From Nephromyces sp. MM_2019 (taxonomy: Eukaryota; Apicomplexa; Aconoidasida; Nephromycida), in the NCBI GenBank assembly GCA_015657535.1, contig JADHZB010001831.1, positions 1 to 55,988 of the forward strand: a stretch of DNA of 55,988 nt, given 5' to 3'. Position numbers and translations under genes: made by a program. Under the pieces are notes generated by a model, which had not been told where the DNA came from, ran no database searches, and saw nothing but the letters and a program-made list of their open reading frames with translations. Shown one piece after another: positions 12,498-25,646 of this stretch (position 1 is its first letter; each line of letters starts with the position of its first letter).

Positions 12498-15400
12498 GAT
12501 TATCGTTAAGCGTGATACGCTGGCCTGAATTCCCTGTCCTGAAAAGCGAGCTTCTCTGTAATGTCGTCTAAATTCAATAAAAAGTTAAAAAAATTTTTTT
12601 GCATAGCCAGTATGAATGCGTCACGAGTTATGTGCTGAGTAAAGTGCGCTAAAAGTTTATTCACCGAAGCCACATTTTGTTATGAGTATACGGTTTTCCC
12701 TCACTGCTCTATTAATTTGGACTTAGTATGTAAAGCAATATACAGCCCTGAAAAATAGTGGCCTTGTTCTCCATATCTTAAAATACGTAATAGAGTTGCT
12801 TCTACGTGGCATTCGTAATATCTTTTGCGGCATCTTCGTAATAGTAGATAAGCAAAACGTTGGCTGCTCTCTACTATACTCCATAGCTTCAGGCGGTAGC
12901 CGCTTAATTGCTTGTTGTGCTGCTTCACTCTGCTTACGCCTCTTTATGTACAAAATATTTGCTTCATGTGTTGCTAATATTTTCTGTGAGCTTAGCTATC
13001 AAATATATCTGCATGAAGAGTTTTAAAATCTTGTTTTAGAAGCGCACATACGTAAACCTTCGAAGCGCTGTAGTTCCGTTCTGGTACAGCAGATTCTGCG
13101 ATTTACTCCCGCACTAACTCTGCTGAACAACGTTCAGCAGGTTCATACTGCATATTTATCTTTGACTTATACAATTGCGAGGCGCTAACCAGTACAAAAT
13201 TAGTTAACTGTACACGGAGTACCAAAGATATACTGGGTGCTCAAGTAATGTTTACGATCGCAGAATGGCGTAGGCTCCGCATAATGCGGCATTTACTCCA
13301 AATTCATAAATATGCTTCCCTCATAACAGGGCTAAAACTAGATCTTTACTCTGAACAGAAGTCGCGAAGGCAAACTGATAAGATGTATCGCACAGTATTT
13401 CATAACGCGGCTAGCGAGTGAACATTCTAGCGGAAGCATGTTTGTTGCTAAAGTATCTTACTGGCAGGCCTTGAATTTTCCTCGAGAAAGGCTTTGAGAA
13501 AAGCTTGCTTTCAAAACCTTCAATCCTGCTTACACTGCAGCAGACTTTCAACAAAATAAAAAAAGCTCGCGCTGGCATAGAGTTGTGTTTTTAGCAGTGT
13601 CGTAGAGTTTCCCCGATAAGTAGGTTCATATATTGATTCCTAATAACTTCAATCCTAGGGGGGGCATATGCCTCGCACATACGCACGTCCACAATGCCTT
13701 CCAACCCATTTATGGATCCTACTACAAATCATAATAGCAACTCCTGCAACTATAATGCGAGGGTGATTCATGCCACTGCATGAGGTTACAATTCTCTGCT
13801 ATAGAGAATTGCAAACGTGTATGATAAGATCGAGATAGCTAATAATAGCAATTTTAATCTTTTGTGATAACATGTGTATTTTGGAATACCTATTCGTAAA
13901 TTTAGCCACACGATAGCTCTACACGCATTTACACTGAGATGTTAAATATAATGATACTTGTAAATACTACTTGAAGATTTGAATTTTGAGAAATCATGCA
14001 CTTTCTGCACTTTGGAAACATGGCGAGCTTATGGCATGTCGTTTTTTATCATTTCTCGCGAACAGTTATAACGCACACATTATGAATAGCTTAAAGCTCA
14101 AATTTAACAGAAAAAGCAGTTGGAAACAAATTTTCTTTTACGTTTTTTGTGAATTAAGTTACAGATGCAGTGTGGCTTTCTATTGGGCTCATATATTCAT
14201 CAGTATCTCCAAGGCGTTTAAACTTAATGGGAGACATACAACACAGCAATAATCACCTATATCCTCCGTTTATGCTCCAAAGGATTTCTTAAGACGGAAG
14301 TTTTTTTCAACTGGAATTGCATTGAATTATTCAGCTAAACAGTGTAGTCCATCATTTCCTGAACATGAAACTTACCCTCCTCTGCTTCGGCTGCAATTAT
14401 GGGAGTATAATATACTCAAGTGCTGTCATCTATATTAGTGCATGGTTAAATTTTTTCATTATTCAGTTGCAAAAGCCCATTTTTGCAGTCATTTCATTAA
14501 TTACTAAAGTAGTGCTTCCGTTAAAAAAATTTATCAACACCTTCAGAAATTGAGTAATCAATTCCTAGAGCATGTAATTGTATTGTACTACATTCGTTAC
14601 CCATGGCACTGATACGAGCTTGAAATTTATTTGTAAATGTAAGTGCAACAAAACAGGCAAGTCTCCTAACAAATTTTAAAAACTTCTGATTTCTAGTGAG
14701 GCCAACCTAAAGCTTAGACACCCATTTTGAAGAGTAGAGCATAGTCTAGAATATTTCAATTCGAGCTCGTCAACGCGGTTTTTCTTAGCCGATGGGGATA
14801 CAGTAAGAGAGGCACTCAGGATGACACAAACGGACTGGAATATTAAAATGTAAAAATTAGCATTGGCAATGAGGAAATTCAGCTTAAATATAGCTTGCAT
14901 ACAGTGCGAAGCCAACTTTAACATAATTTTTTTTTGAAACGGTAGTACAGTTGTTATGCCGGAGCTTCGCATGCATGGCTATCGCACCTATGGTACTGCC
15001 ACTCAGTTTTTCTAACTCTACGTGAAAGTGATAAGTAAAAATGTTCACCCGCTTGCCAGCCTGACCCAAAAGCCGTTATTATTGTTATATCCTGTCCACG
15101 GAGGTAGAGCAGAACGTCTTAGGCACGAACACTAGAATGGAATGCGTGCATATCCTGGCTCCATGATGCAGGTGCGGTAGGCGGCGGGCCCCACGGGCTT
15201 CCATGTTGCTCGATAACCCTCTAACCTGCACTCGCGACCTACACCTCGATTGTCCCATAGATAGATGCGTGATTATTTTTTAGTAAAGCTTTACATGCTT
15301 CCAGGTGAGCATTCAAACGTGCGGATCCTTGGTACACAGTGTATCTAACGAAAAAAAATCAAAATTTCACGTAAATAGCGAATATATGACATAATATATT

Positions 15401-15771
15401 TTATTTAGGTGAAATTTATATAAATCTGCGGCAGTGCCTGGATGAGGGTGCAGGGACAAGGATTCAGCAGTGATGATTGAGGAACGACGCGGCTAGCTTT
15501 CTAGCTGGGTGCCCAGAGCATAGAATAGCGGCGCATGATGAAGTAATTATTTGGGACGCCTCTATTTATAAATGGCGGTACGCATCTTACTGAGTGCATT
15601 CTCAATAGTTAAAATATGCTTAAGTTTTCAATTAGGTCATTGTGAATTAGCATGCCTTGCCTGGGAATAAGGGATTAGGCATGCGTAGTCAGTCACTTAA
15701 AAATTTCTGCATAAGCTTTCTCAGCGATGGTAATTCAAACTTAAGTTGTTTCATGTTTACCACAGGATCAT
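12498..15771. other. Intergenic, mostly non-coding
   Basis: About 3.3 kb of AT-rich sequence. Open frames (for example 13986-14252 + and 14676-14972 -) are short, hydrophobic and overlapping on both strands, as expected from AT-rich non-coding DNA. Two things stand out: a 20-base word at 13105-13124 that recurs exactly at 22755-22774, and a GC-rich island at about 15091-15255 (listed separately). The promoter of the downstream two-TM gene should lie at the right end. Confidence 0.5.
15091..15255. other. GC-rich island with pairing potential
   Basis: A sharply bounded GC-rich segment in otherwise AT-rich DNA, about 520 bp upstream of the two-TM gene start. TGCAGGT at 15167-15173 can pair with ACCTGCA at 15224-15230, enclosing a very GC-rich loop with GGGCCCC at 15186-15192. 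It contains no long open frame. It could be a promoter island, a structured non-coding RNA or an inserted fragment; none of these is established. It does not fit tRNA, SRP or spliceosomal RNA signatures that I know. Confidence 0.3.
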
Positions 15772-17031
15772 ATGGTGCGTGCGGCGCTGAATTGGGTTCG
15801 AGGTAAGCCAATATAACGCATATAATCGTGTAAACTAAGAAAATTATTAGGTGCTTCCATTGCAGCTCGTGAAATATAGTTTTTACACAAGAAAAAAGCC
15901 CTCCTCAGTTCATCTAGCAAAATTTTGCTAGGAAAGCTGATGGCATGGAAGTTAGCGCTTCACAAAAAAATAAAAAAATACCCGGCTACAGCCTCTTGCA
16001 TAATTTTAGTAGCAAGCTCATATAGTTGTATGCAGTACATCAGGCCAGACCGCTCTTGTCTCCTCAGGATTATCGGCTCCACCGATACCCAAGATACCAA
16101 AAGGCGCAAGCCTACCGCAATGGATTAGCTTTTTTATAGAAAGAACGGTTTTTTTTTTCAAATATGAGAAAACCTTGGTCTTGCTGCTCTCCGTGTTCAT
16201 TTTAACACTGCTAGTCTACGCATATCTCCATCAGATATTAGTGAAAACGGCGTACTATCGTCGTGCTACTTTCTATATTTACTATATACTCGCCTTAATT
16301 TCCGCTCCTAGTTACTTCGTCCCAAAAATTGAATTTGAACCCATATTAAGTCACGAGAAGGTTGAAAGTTGCCCCGTGTCCGGCCAAAATCAACAGCTAG
16401 ACATGAATTTGAGGGAAGCAGGTAGGTGTTTGAAACAAGCTATTCTTATGTCTCCTGAAGATAAACTGCTAATTATGTATAGAAAATGTAGCCCTCAAGG
16501 GGTTAACTAATGACATGCTTTCTTCGTTTAGCCGATAGCCAAGAGAATCTAGGAAAAATCGCAGATGAGAATACGTCTGGATCATCTGGTGACATAGCAG
16601 TGAATAAAAAGGCAAATTTCTTAGACTCCAGCGCGGAGCCAACTAATGCTCCTCCTGAGAATGTACAAGCGGACTTGCCATCTAAAATTAATTTATCCTT
16701 ACTTCCGCATGCTCCTATTTTGAACCGGCCTACTTGGAGCCAGCGGATTCAAGAAGCCGCAAGAAATCAGAGTAGAAAGCACAATTATGAGCAAGAAAAA
16801 AATACTCCAAATGCGGGCCATCAAGAAGCTATGAAGAGAAATATTTTGCAAATGCCTTTCTTACAAAGTCAGCATAATGCTCTGTTTAGGACAGAAAGTG
16901 TCATGAAAGCACCTCCATTACAAGATAAGCCTTTCCCAGCTTACTCTCGACCGTTTCATAGCATTTTCTCACTGCAGGAAGAGAATTCAGGAAAATTACA
17001 ACTAAAGCCTGCTATAAAGGTAAAAATTTAA
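15772..17031 (+). CDS. Predicted two-TM membrane protein, three exons
   Basis: Exon 1 15772-15802 (ATG, MVRAALNWVR), donor GAG/GTAAGC; exon 2 16068-16421, acceptor CTTGTCTCCTCAG/G, donor G/GTAGGT; exon 3 16532-17031, acceptor TTCTTCGTTTAG. Phases agree at both junctions and the total is 885 nt (294 aa). A short Pro-rich N-terminus (LSAPPIPKIPKGASLPQW) precedes two hydrophobic segments: about residues 46-69 (LVLLLSVFILTLLVYAYL) and 79-97 (TFYIYYILALISAPSYF). The remaining two thirds (from about residue 100) is hydrophilic, rich in Asn, Gln, Ser and Lys and probably disordered. A two-pass protein with a long soluble tail is inferred. I do not recognise a family, and neighbouring genes give no functional hint. 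The second exon frame is open well upstream of its acceptor, so the first exon choice rests on splice-site strength. Confidence 0.6.
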
Positions 17032-20000
17032 TGCATAGTAACTAATAACCCTAAAATTAATTTTTCCGATAACTAGTGCACCGAATATCGTTTCTTTTTC
17101 GATGCACTATAAGTCAAATATGTTAGTTACTATATGAAAAAATGAAGCACTCATATCTTCTCTTGCAGAAACAATAGCGCTGTAGGAGAGTTCATGAGGC
17201 TTGAAATTAGTTCTCAAATTACTTTGGAAAAGCTATATAAACATTAACACGCCTCCTGATTTCTTGAAAAAGGCGCAACAATTTCCAGCTTTGGCACTCT
17301 TCGATGTGCCTATTTCGATATAAAAAACGACGAAGAGAGCCCTATTTTATAAATGGATTCGGAAATTGATGAGTTATATTAGTGGTGACCACATCCCTAC
17401 CCTTCTGGGGTAAATGCATACCCACCCCGAAGGAGAATAAAAACGATGGGTTAACACGGGAGTATTTTCATTCATACTGAGCTGATCATTCGAATAATCA
17501 AGGTACATAAAGCGCGGATGCACCACTCTAGCTAAATCCTGGGGTACGGTGTGAATTACCTTTACAAAGTCAGTAATTTCCTCAAAATTTATAAAGAAGT
17601 AGCAGTTGTAGCTGCCTGAATTTCAGGCGCAACATCTACGAATAAGGCATTGAGTAGGAAAATAAACAAATTGGAATGGTAAAATAACTATGCTAGTTCA
17701 TTATGAGTGGACTTGCTGTAAATAACGCATATATATTTGTTAATCTAACCGTAAAGAGATATAGAAAAGAATGAAAATGTTAATTTAAGCAAGACGTAGC
17801 AAAAAGGACTGAAATAAATCAAACAAAATTTACAGGTGTCAGCTGTTTTTTGTCCCCTAAAAAAAACTCTGTGAGTAATTTAGAGATGTGTGAAGTGGCT
17901 AGGACTTGTAAATATGTCCTGAAGCTTATCACACTGGATGATAAATGTTGGAATCTATTAAGCAATGTATTTAATCTCCGTACATTGTGGGAATGTCGCA
18001 AACGCACAAATATAAAAGAATTGGGACCCAAATTTAGAATCTGCTCCTTTAAAAAGTACAGCGGCTGAGATTATTGGAAAACTTGGAGAATGCAGTGGAT
18101 TAAGCGTGAAGTGATAACAAAATGATTTTAACTTCGCCACACTGCACTCAACCGCATGGCTACCTTCATAAAAAGCTATTCTTTGGTGCCTCTTTCTGCT
18201 TAAAAAATTTTTTATCGTCCATGAAATTAGCTAATAAGAGCGTCCTTTGCTGTTTGCGCTCGATCAAAAAATTGCCATGCGCTAGCTGAAGGGATAGAAA
18301 CTATTTGGAAACTCATATTTATACCTAAAAGCTGTATTTTGTACGTTTAAACTCAAAGCTACTCGTTACCATAATATATTCCAATGGAATTTTTGGCATA
18401 GTAGTGGATTAAAATTTTCTCACAATTGATCCGAAATGGCAACACTCAAGTTTCATTACCAGCTATTTTCTATGAAGTGCTACCACGAAGCAAGGTCATA
18501 GTGATGAAAAAAATTAAACATTAAATATCACGGGCTTTCTAAAGGTAACAAACTTAGCTCAAAGTGTTTAGCCCCTAAATTTAAACCTATGAAGATGTAC
18601 TTCTTTCAACAAGACTTAATTTTTTATGCTATTCTGTATCGTTTTCTAAATATTTTTTGTTAGCGAAAAAGCAGAATAGTTAACAAAATTTCTTTTTTTT
18701 TTCACCATTTTTTTTCTAGCCACTTCATCGGTAGTTCTACCATGACTTGAAATTTGCTGAGGTAAGAAATAATGCGATATGCATGGAGCTCCCTAAGTAA
18801 ATTAACTCTGTAATATTTTTTGTGTGCGGAAAGGTACGAAATCCACGGAACATGACGCACAATTTTCGAGAGTGTTTCATATACCAAAAAAACATATTTA
18901 TTTGGCCCCTCTGATACCCCTGATAATTATAGCTGCACAAATAGCAGAACACAATAAATGTGTATAAGTATTAGAAAAAACTATTTTTATTTTTTTGAGA
19001 AAATATCTATTTTTTCATTATTTTTAAGAACTGCAAGATATGTTGCAATTACACCAGAAAGGCAGATGTGACACTGTACTTTTAGAGCAGCTCATGGTAA
19101 ATTTTGCAGCTAGAAAGGCAGCTCTAATTGCTTCAAAATGTCATACTGAAGAGAAAGGTGCGTAAAACACTTGTCCTGTAATTCTTTTAATCTGGTATAG
19201 AAGCATAGGCCACTAAAATGACCTCACTAGAAATTCCGGAATGGGGAGTTTACAAGCTTTGCCTTTCCGAAGCGATAGCTTTATGGTAATGAAATACAAA
19301 CATGTAGTTTGGGGCTTTCATGTAGTGCAGATATAGTGCTCATATCACTCTAACCAACAGTAACACATCGGCAGTGTACACGCAAATTATCTGCGTCGCA
19401 TAACACCGTTGAGCTTTTATTCATAGCTTGCGTAATCTATCACGCACTTACTGATACAGAAAAACAGCGATTGCATGGCCTACTCCAGAAAAATAAATCG
19501 TACTATAAGCCAAAACTTCATTAATTCAGAACTGGAATCACTAAATTCGTAGCGAAAAAAAGGCTTAGGAAATGCTTGAAAGCTAATTTTGTAAAGTGAA
19601 TAATTCCTAAAACATCGCTCTTCAAAAGACTCATGGAGCTAAGCTCAGCTTCTTTTGATACCGCATAACTTTAAAATCTTGCCCTCAAATAAAATTCATA
19701 GATTGTTCGATGATATGCATCGTAAAGTTAGCAAAGCGCTGCAATATTGAGAGCAGAACCTAAAATTACTGAGAGTACAAAAAAAATGCGGTTCAATGCA
19801 GCATAATATCTAATAGGCTAGAATTATTAAATAAGCCCAAAGCTTGGCGTTACCCAAAAAGCTCATATCAATGGCACCAAACATTTCGTAAGAATTACAG
19901 CTAGTAAACTGATGAAACTTTTAATTTTTTCCGTGGAGTCAGAATAATTAAAGCTGCGCAAAAAGATTAAGCAACGTTCCCAATAACGCAGTTTTAACAA

Positions 20001-23000
20001 TTTCGGCGAGGCTTCACGTCATAATTGCTTCGGTAGGACTGTAATTTAAAGATAAATGGTAAAACCGTTCAACGAAAGTTTATAGTGCCCCGCTATTCAG
20101 GCTATGCTTTCCTCCTTATTCCATGGAATGCCATCCATTTTAAAAGTATCGCAGAATAATTGCAATAAGGCTTGTGTGAAGCAAAAAACTGATATAATGC
20201 ATTTTTTTCATGGAAAAAAAAATTATTTAGCTCATTTTAAAAGATATATCACTTCGCTTGCAGTTTATTAAATGTATTTTGCAAGGTGGCATATTATGAA
20301 ATTGAGAGTTTCAGTATCCAAATACGTTACTATCAGCTTCAAGCAGCAACAAGGACTGCAATACAGTTTTGTGGCTCTGCTGCCTGTGATCAAGGGTGTC
20401 GTCAAACGTACTAGAATCTACTGGATAACATGCTCTTGCGTACAAAAAATTAGCAGTGTGTACATTCGATGTAATTGCTCATGTGGGATACTTAGATTTC
20501 CCAACAAAGCCACAGCCAAATTTCAGAGGCAAGAATAATAATAAAAAAACTACCTATAAAGCAGGGTACTTGCATCTCCGGGAGGTTGCGGTGAAAGCCA
20601 AAACCTGCAGTATTTCTCGCCAAAGACAAATGGTTACTAAGAGAAACTTATGGCCATCAAAGTATTTAAATTTTTTTCAGAAAATTAAAGAAGGTAAGTA
20701 ATTCTACAAAACAAAGAGCTTGAAGATTTAAATCATTATCGAGGATATTATCAATTCCCAATAATAGCAACTGTAACTATATTCATTGATGATCTTGCGA
20801 GCAGATAATATAATATACTGCAGGAAAAACGGCTGTACAAGCAAAAAGCTTCTAGAAACTTTTGAGTACACCGACAAATAACCTGAAACTCAAAAAAGAT
20901 GAAGAGTAGAATCAAAGATGGACTTAAGCACACTAAACCAAATACAGATAATTGCACCGAAAGTATCTAGAAGCGGTAAACAGGTAGCTAAGAAAAAGAT
21001 ATGAAATTGGGCTCAGCTATACCGGCAAGCAACATAGTAACCGTAAAAGTAAGCGCTCCCAGAGGCACCTGCACATTACAAATTTTATAGGTTAGAAAGC
21101 TCAAAAATAGTTGAAATACCTTCTTTATATATTTTCAAAAACCCAAAAGTCTACGAACTGTTATTAAGAGTAAAGTTTCATTTCACTAATTTGCTATCTA
21201 AATTCCCTTCTCAAAAAATTTCTTCAATGTGAGAAGTATGCTAAAACTAGTGGTCGCCCTGCGTTGTAGCAACTATTTACCGTATAAGGCCAAAAATAAA
21301 ATGCACTATATATAAAGCGGGTAGCATCGATAGGGGCATGAAAGTCATTAGCGAGTATTATATTGAAGGTAAAATCTTAGCGGCTGCCCAGAAAACCTTC
21401 TATAAATTTTTCGAAAACATAATAAGTTTTAAAAAAATTAGCGGAAATCCAAGTGCTTTACAACACTAGATTAAACGCGCTATATTCTGCCAAAAGTTTC
21501 ATTTCAAAAATAATCCTTATTGGGGAAATTCTCAACAGCTTTTCCCTGCCCACAATAACAAAATAAAAAAACCCACCGACTGGAATATGCCATAAAAAGA
21601 ATTGACTACCCGAGCAGCCTATAATTAGCTCCATAATCTTCGCATTAAGGACATAAATGGTAAAGCAGATATCTTCGCTACTTTGCCCGAGTAGGAGGTA
21701 GATACTTTAATGACAATGCTTCACATTCACCTAAGCGACTCTAAACCACCTACTCATATTCTAAAAGATTCTCAATGAGCTTCAAAGAAAAATTCTGATC
21801 TGCATTAATGATGTCAGTCTACTTAAGGCCCTCAAACCTAGCATAGCGTAAACCTACTGTTGACACCCTCGGGTGGTAGTACGCAAAGCTATAAGCGTCT
21901 CTAAGTTTTATGCTCTAGAGGTCATAAGTTTTAGTCAGCTATATTATGGCATTAACTAATTTCCTACCTATATACGGAGTTAAAAACATTTTCTTCGTCA
22001 AAGAAAAACTTTTTAAAACATGATTCATTAGTCATTCCACTAGTTTTCCGCTGCTAAAGCGCTATCTTCAATCGCACAAAAAAATGGGCAGAGATATGTA
22101 AGGCCACACTCTCATCATATTTAACTTGATAACATGACATTTATCTTACCAAAGTGCTTTTTGTAATTTTTCTCAATATATATAAAAAACTTGGAGACAC
22201 TTACGAAGCGAAAACAGTGAATGAGAAATAAACCCAACAAAATTATTAGAGCAAGAGAAACAAGACTTGAATTTGCCCGGCAATAGCGCCACAGCAGACA
22301 AGCTAAGTCATAGTTTTTTTCTGTTAGAGTGAAAATATATTCACAATAGCTTTGAACTGAAACTACAAAAAGTTTTCCTGCAACACAAAGCTAGCGAACG
22401 TAGCAACAGATTTACTGGTACTGGACTAATACTGAATCAGTGTTTCAATTTTACGAGGTTGTCTTCTAAAAATTACTGGTAAAACGATATAACTGGGACC
22501 TTCAATTTCCATTGAAAGCCTTTACTTGAAATAAATTATGTTTGGATAGCTTGGATGTTTCCCTGTCAACACTGGTACCCGGCCCGTTGCATTTTATCCA
22601 GGTAGCAAGTTTGCTGCTCATAAAAAGGGGAGCTTTTTGCACTTTCTGCCGTCCTAGCTCGAAATAATAACTAATACCTCCTGTGCCTGCCAACTATATG
22701 CGGAGCTGAAAAGTTACAGATTTCTAGAGTGCAACACTGAAGTTTCAACCATACACTCCCGCACTAACTCTGCTCTCACTATCTTGCCGGTTTAGGAGCG
22801 AAACCTGTGCTTATTGAAAGTTGTAACCATGTCTTGCTAAAAGAAAATTCCAAGAAGAGCCTGGATAGGGCCAATTGTACGGACCCTTTGCGCACGCCAG
22901 TCAGGACATGCTCGCTCTAAATATTAGAAAAAGAGAGCAGATATCCCTATGAACTACTAATGCCTCCATCTACAGCCAAAAAGCATACCAAAGCAGATTA

Positions 23001-25646
23001 ATATTCAAGGTTGACAGTTTTCATATGTGACCTGATAAGTCGGTACCTTTTTAAAGTATGCCAAACTTAGAGGCTCATGCTAAAAAGCGCCTTATTATAG
23101 GCGCAGCCTCCAGTTACAGGAATATCAGAACATGCTCCCATAACTTCAGCATAACATTCGCGTGCTATGATACTGGGTCTAGATAATTAAAGTAATATGT
23201 TATTACTTTAATTCTTTCTCCTCGTTAAAAATATTTTCCTCTAATGCAATAAATTTTAGCTAAAAACTTAAACGTAGTGATACTCCATCGTGGAGCAAGC
23301 AAAATATAATACTAGGAGCCTGCACTCATTTCATGGTCACTTTCCGGTAGGAAAATAAAACAAAAAGGTTCAAAAACTTCAGATTATAACTTTTGCCAAA
23401 ATAATATTGCTGCTCCTCACACAATCCTCGAATATCCAGTGGCAATTTCAAAGCATAATTAGAGCCCAGACTAATTGACATTTAAATCACCAAGCTATTG
23501 CAGATAAAGGTAACTACTAACGCTTATTTGCGGGAATCAGTGACTTGTGGACAAGGTGTACGCTTTTTTCAAGACCAGATAATATTCAAAAACACGATTT
23601 CGTTATGGAGCTTAAATTATCAATGACCCAAAATATTAAGACTTCTTAAATATTTATAAGGCAAGCACCTGAATTACTGTGAAGCTAAACTACTATTTCA
23701 ATATAGCCTGCAACAGAGTCATAAAGGACCATTATGTTGCGCGCATTCTACTTGCGCAGCTCAAAGGGCCCACGAATGAAGCGCCAACTTCTCTTTGGGG
23801 AGCATCAGAACTTCTAGTCCATTCATTGGCCGTGCAGTTACTTCAACCCAGTACATACGGACAAAAAGATAATTTTCCGAAAGAAGTATACGAGAACATA
23901 CCTATGTGCTATTTTGTGCCTTTGTATATCTTTTTTCCACATGTATGATTGTGCGTGTATATGTAGTTTTCAAGTAAAGTGGGAGTGACTGCTTACTCCA
24001 AATTCAACACAACCCAAATGACCATTCATGCACAAAAGCCTATAGAATTTTGTGCATTATTAGACTTAAGGACAGCGTTTATTATATTTTAAACGGCGAT
24101 ATCTTCATGAATAATTGCAAACATCTATACATCGAAGCATCAGCAGCATATTTTCACCTTTATTAGGTGCGTACACTAATAAAATTCAGTTTTGCTGTCA
24201 TTGAATAATCATTCGAGACTATTGAGAGAGTTATAAATTAGGAAAAACAAGCAAAAAAATCGCTTACCAATCAAATTACTAGAAAGCTTAACAAAGAAAA
24301 GACACAAAAATATCGCAGCTCTACATGATAACAAAATAAACAAAGTCTGAAACAATATAAGATTTAACGGAAAATGAACAGATTAGTAGTCTATGGATAG
24401 TAATGGCAAAGGAACATTAAATGAAAACGCACTTGAAACATTTTGCCGAGATGCAAACAAGGCGGATATAGAAACTAAACGTGACTATGCAGTAGATTAT
24501 TGTAGAAATATGGCAATGCTTAAGAAAGATTCAAACTCAGTGAGCACTTAAGCCATTACACCTCGAAACTTATACTAGCGCGTGTCATATTATTCGCGGG
24601 ATAATGCAATACAATAAGTTAACACTTGCGAATACTGCAAGCAAGGCCATACAGTCACCAAATAAATACAATTCGCGAGAAAAATATGCATAACGCATTA
24701 TATAGAGCCCTAGCACAATCAAAATAAAAAATTTACATGTTGCCCACAAAAAAAAAGTAATAGCAGCAAAGGCTGGTAGCACAACAGTTGAGTTGCACAG
24801 TCTATAAATAAAAAAGGAAGGAAGAGCTTGATAGTCCAAGTAAATAAGAGTCCCAATCTTCAAATCCAAAATAGCTGCAAATTATACAAGACTAAATGTG
24901 CATCATGTTGACGAACGACAGAAAGACAAGGGGGAAACATGTCACATAAGGAAAGCATGCATGACGAGCGGAAAACTTCTTATACATGACATCAGAACAG
25001 CATCAATAAAATTCGATACTAATTCCAGATCAAATTTTTACCAATGCAAGAATACTAGCACACGGGGAAAGTCTTGATCGCAGAACCAATGTTACGCAAC
25101 AATTTGCAGAGTATACAGGAAAGGTTCATCAAAAAAGACAAAATAACAACAAAGCGATTTACAGCAAAAAAAAAATTTATGTCTTTGAGTGCATTCAAGG
25201 TAAGTGGCTAACGGTACGGGCAACGATTCCAAAAGACATCCACCGTTAAAATTTTTGCATATCAAATAGACTGAGGTGCTATAAATACAGCACGGATATC
25301 AGGCGTATCAAATAGAATGACGTGAGATAAGGCAATAACAGATAATGCTGGGATGCCCCTCAAAATTCAAACTCCTCAAAGAGCACTTCAAACGCAGGAA
25401 TAAAACGATTCAACTACACTTTTTCAAGGCCGAATCAAATTGGGTGCCTTAATCAACAAATCAAAGACACTTAAAAGAATCCACAATTGCAGCGCGCCAA
25501 AGCATGGTTTGGAGCTTGAAAAAGTCATCAGTTCATCAAAAAATCGTAGCTACGCAATTATCAGTTTTAACACGTAGTCTCCCTATCGCTAAGACAAAAA
25601 CATGGTTAAGCTTACAAAGCTGGAGCGGATAACTGCATAGGAGGGT
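17032..25646. other. Long AT-rich intergenic stretch
   Basis: About 8.6 kb in which I can support no gene. Short open frames include 20272-20701 (+), 23679-23948 (+, no ATG) and a 52-codon ATG frame at 24393-24551 (+, MDSNGKGTLNENALE...), all without domain matches. A peptide TIFIDDLASR at about 20773-20802 resembles the YxDD motif of reverse transcriptases but stands alone among stop codons. The second copy of the exact 20-base repeat lies at 22755-22774. The stretch may hold decayed mobile-element sequence, which I cannot show. Confidence 0.5.

Noticed and set aside
15791..15806. GGTTCGAGG as a tRNA T-loop
   Set aside because: The flanks cannot form the T stem and no acceptor or anticodon arm is present; the word is the exon 1 donor of the two-TM gene.
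20773..20802. TIFIDDLASR resembling a reverse-transcriptase YxDD motif
   Set aside because: Isolated match, stops on both sides, and no other reverse-transcriptase, protease, integrase or LTR signal around it.
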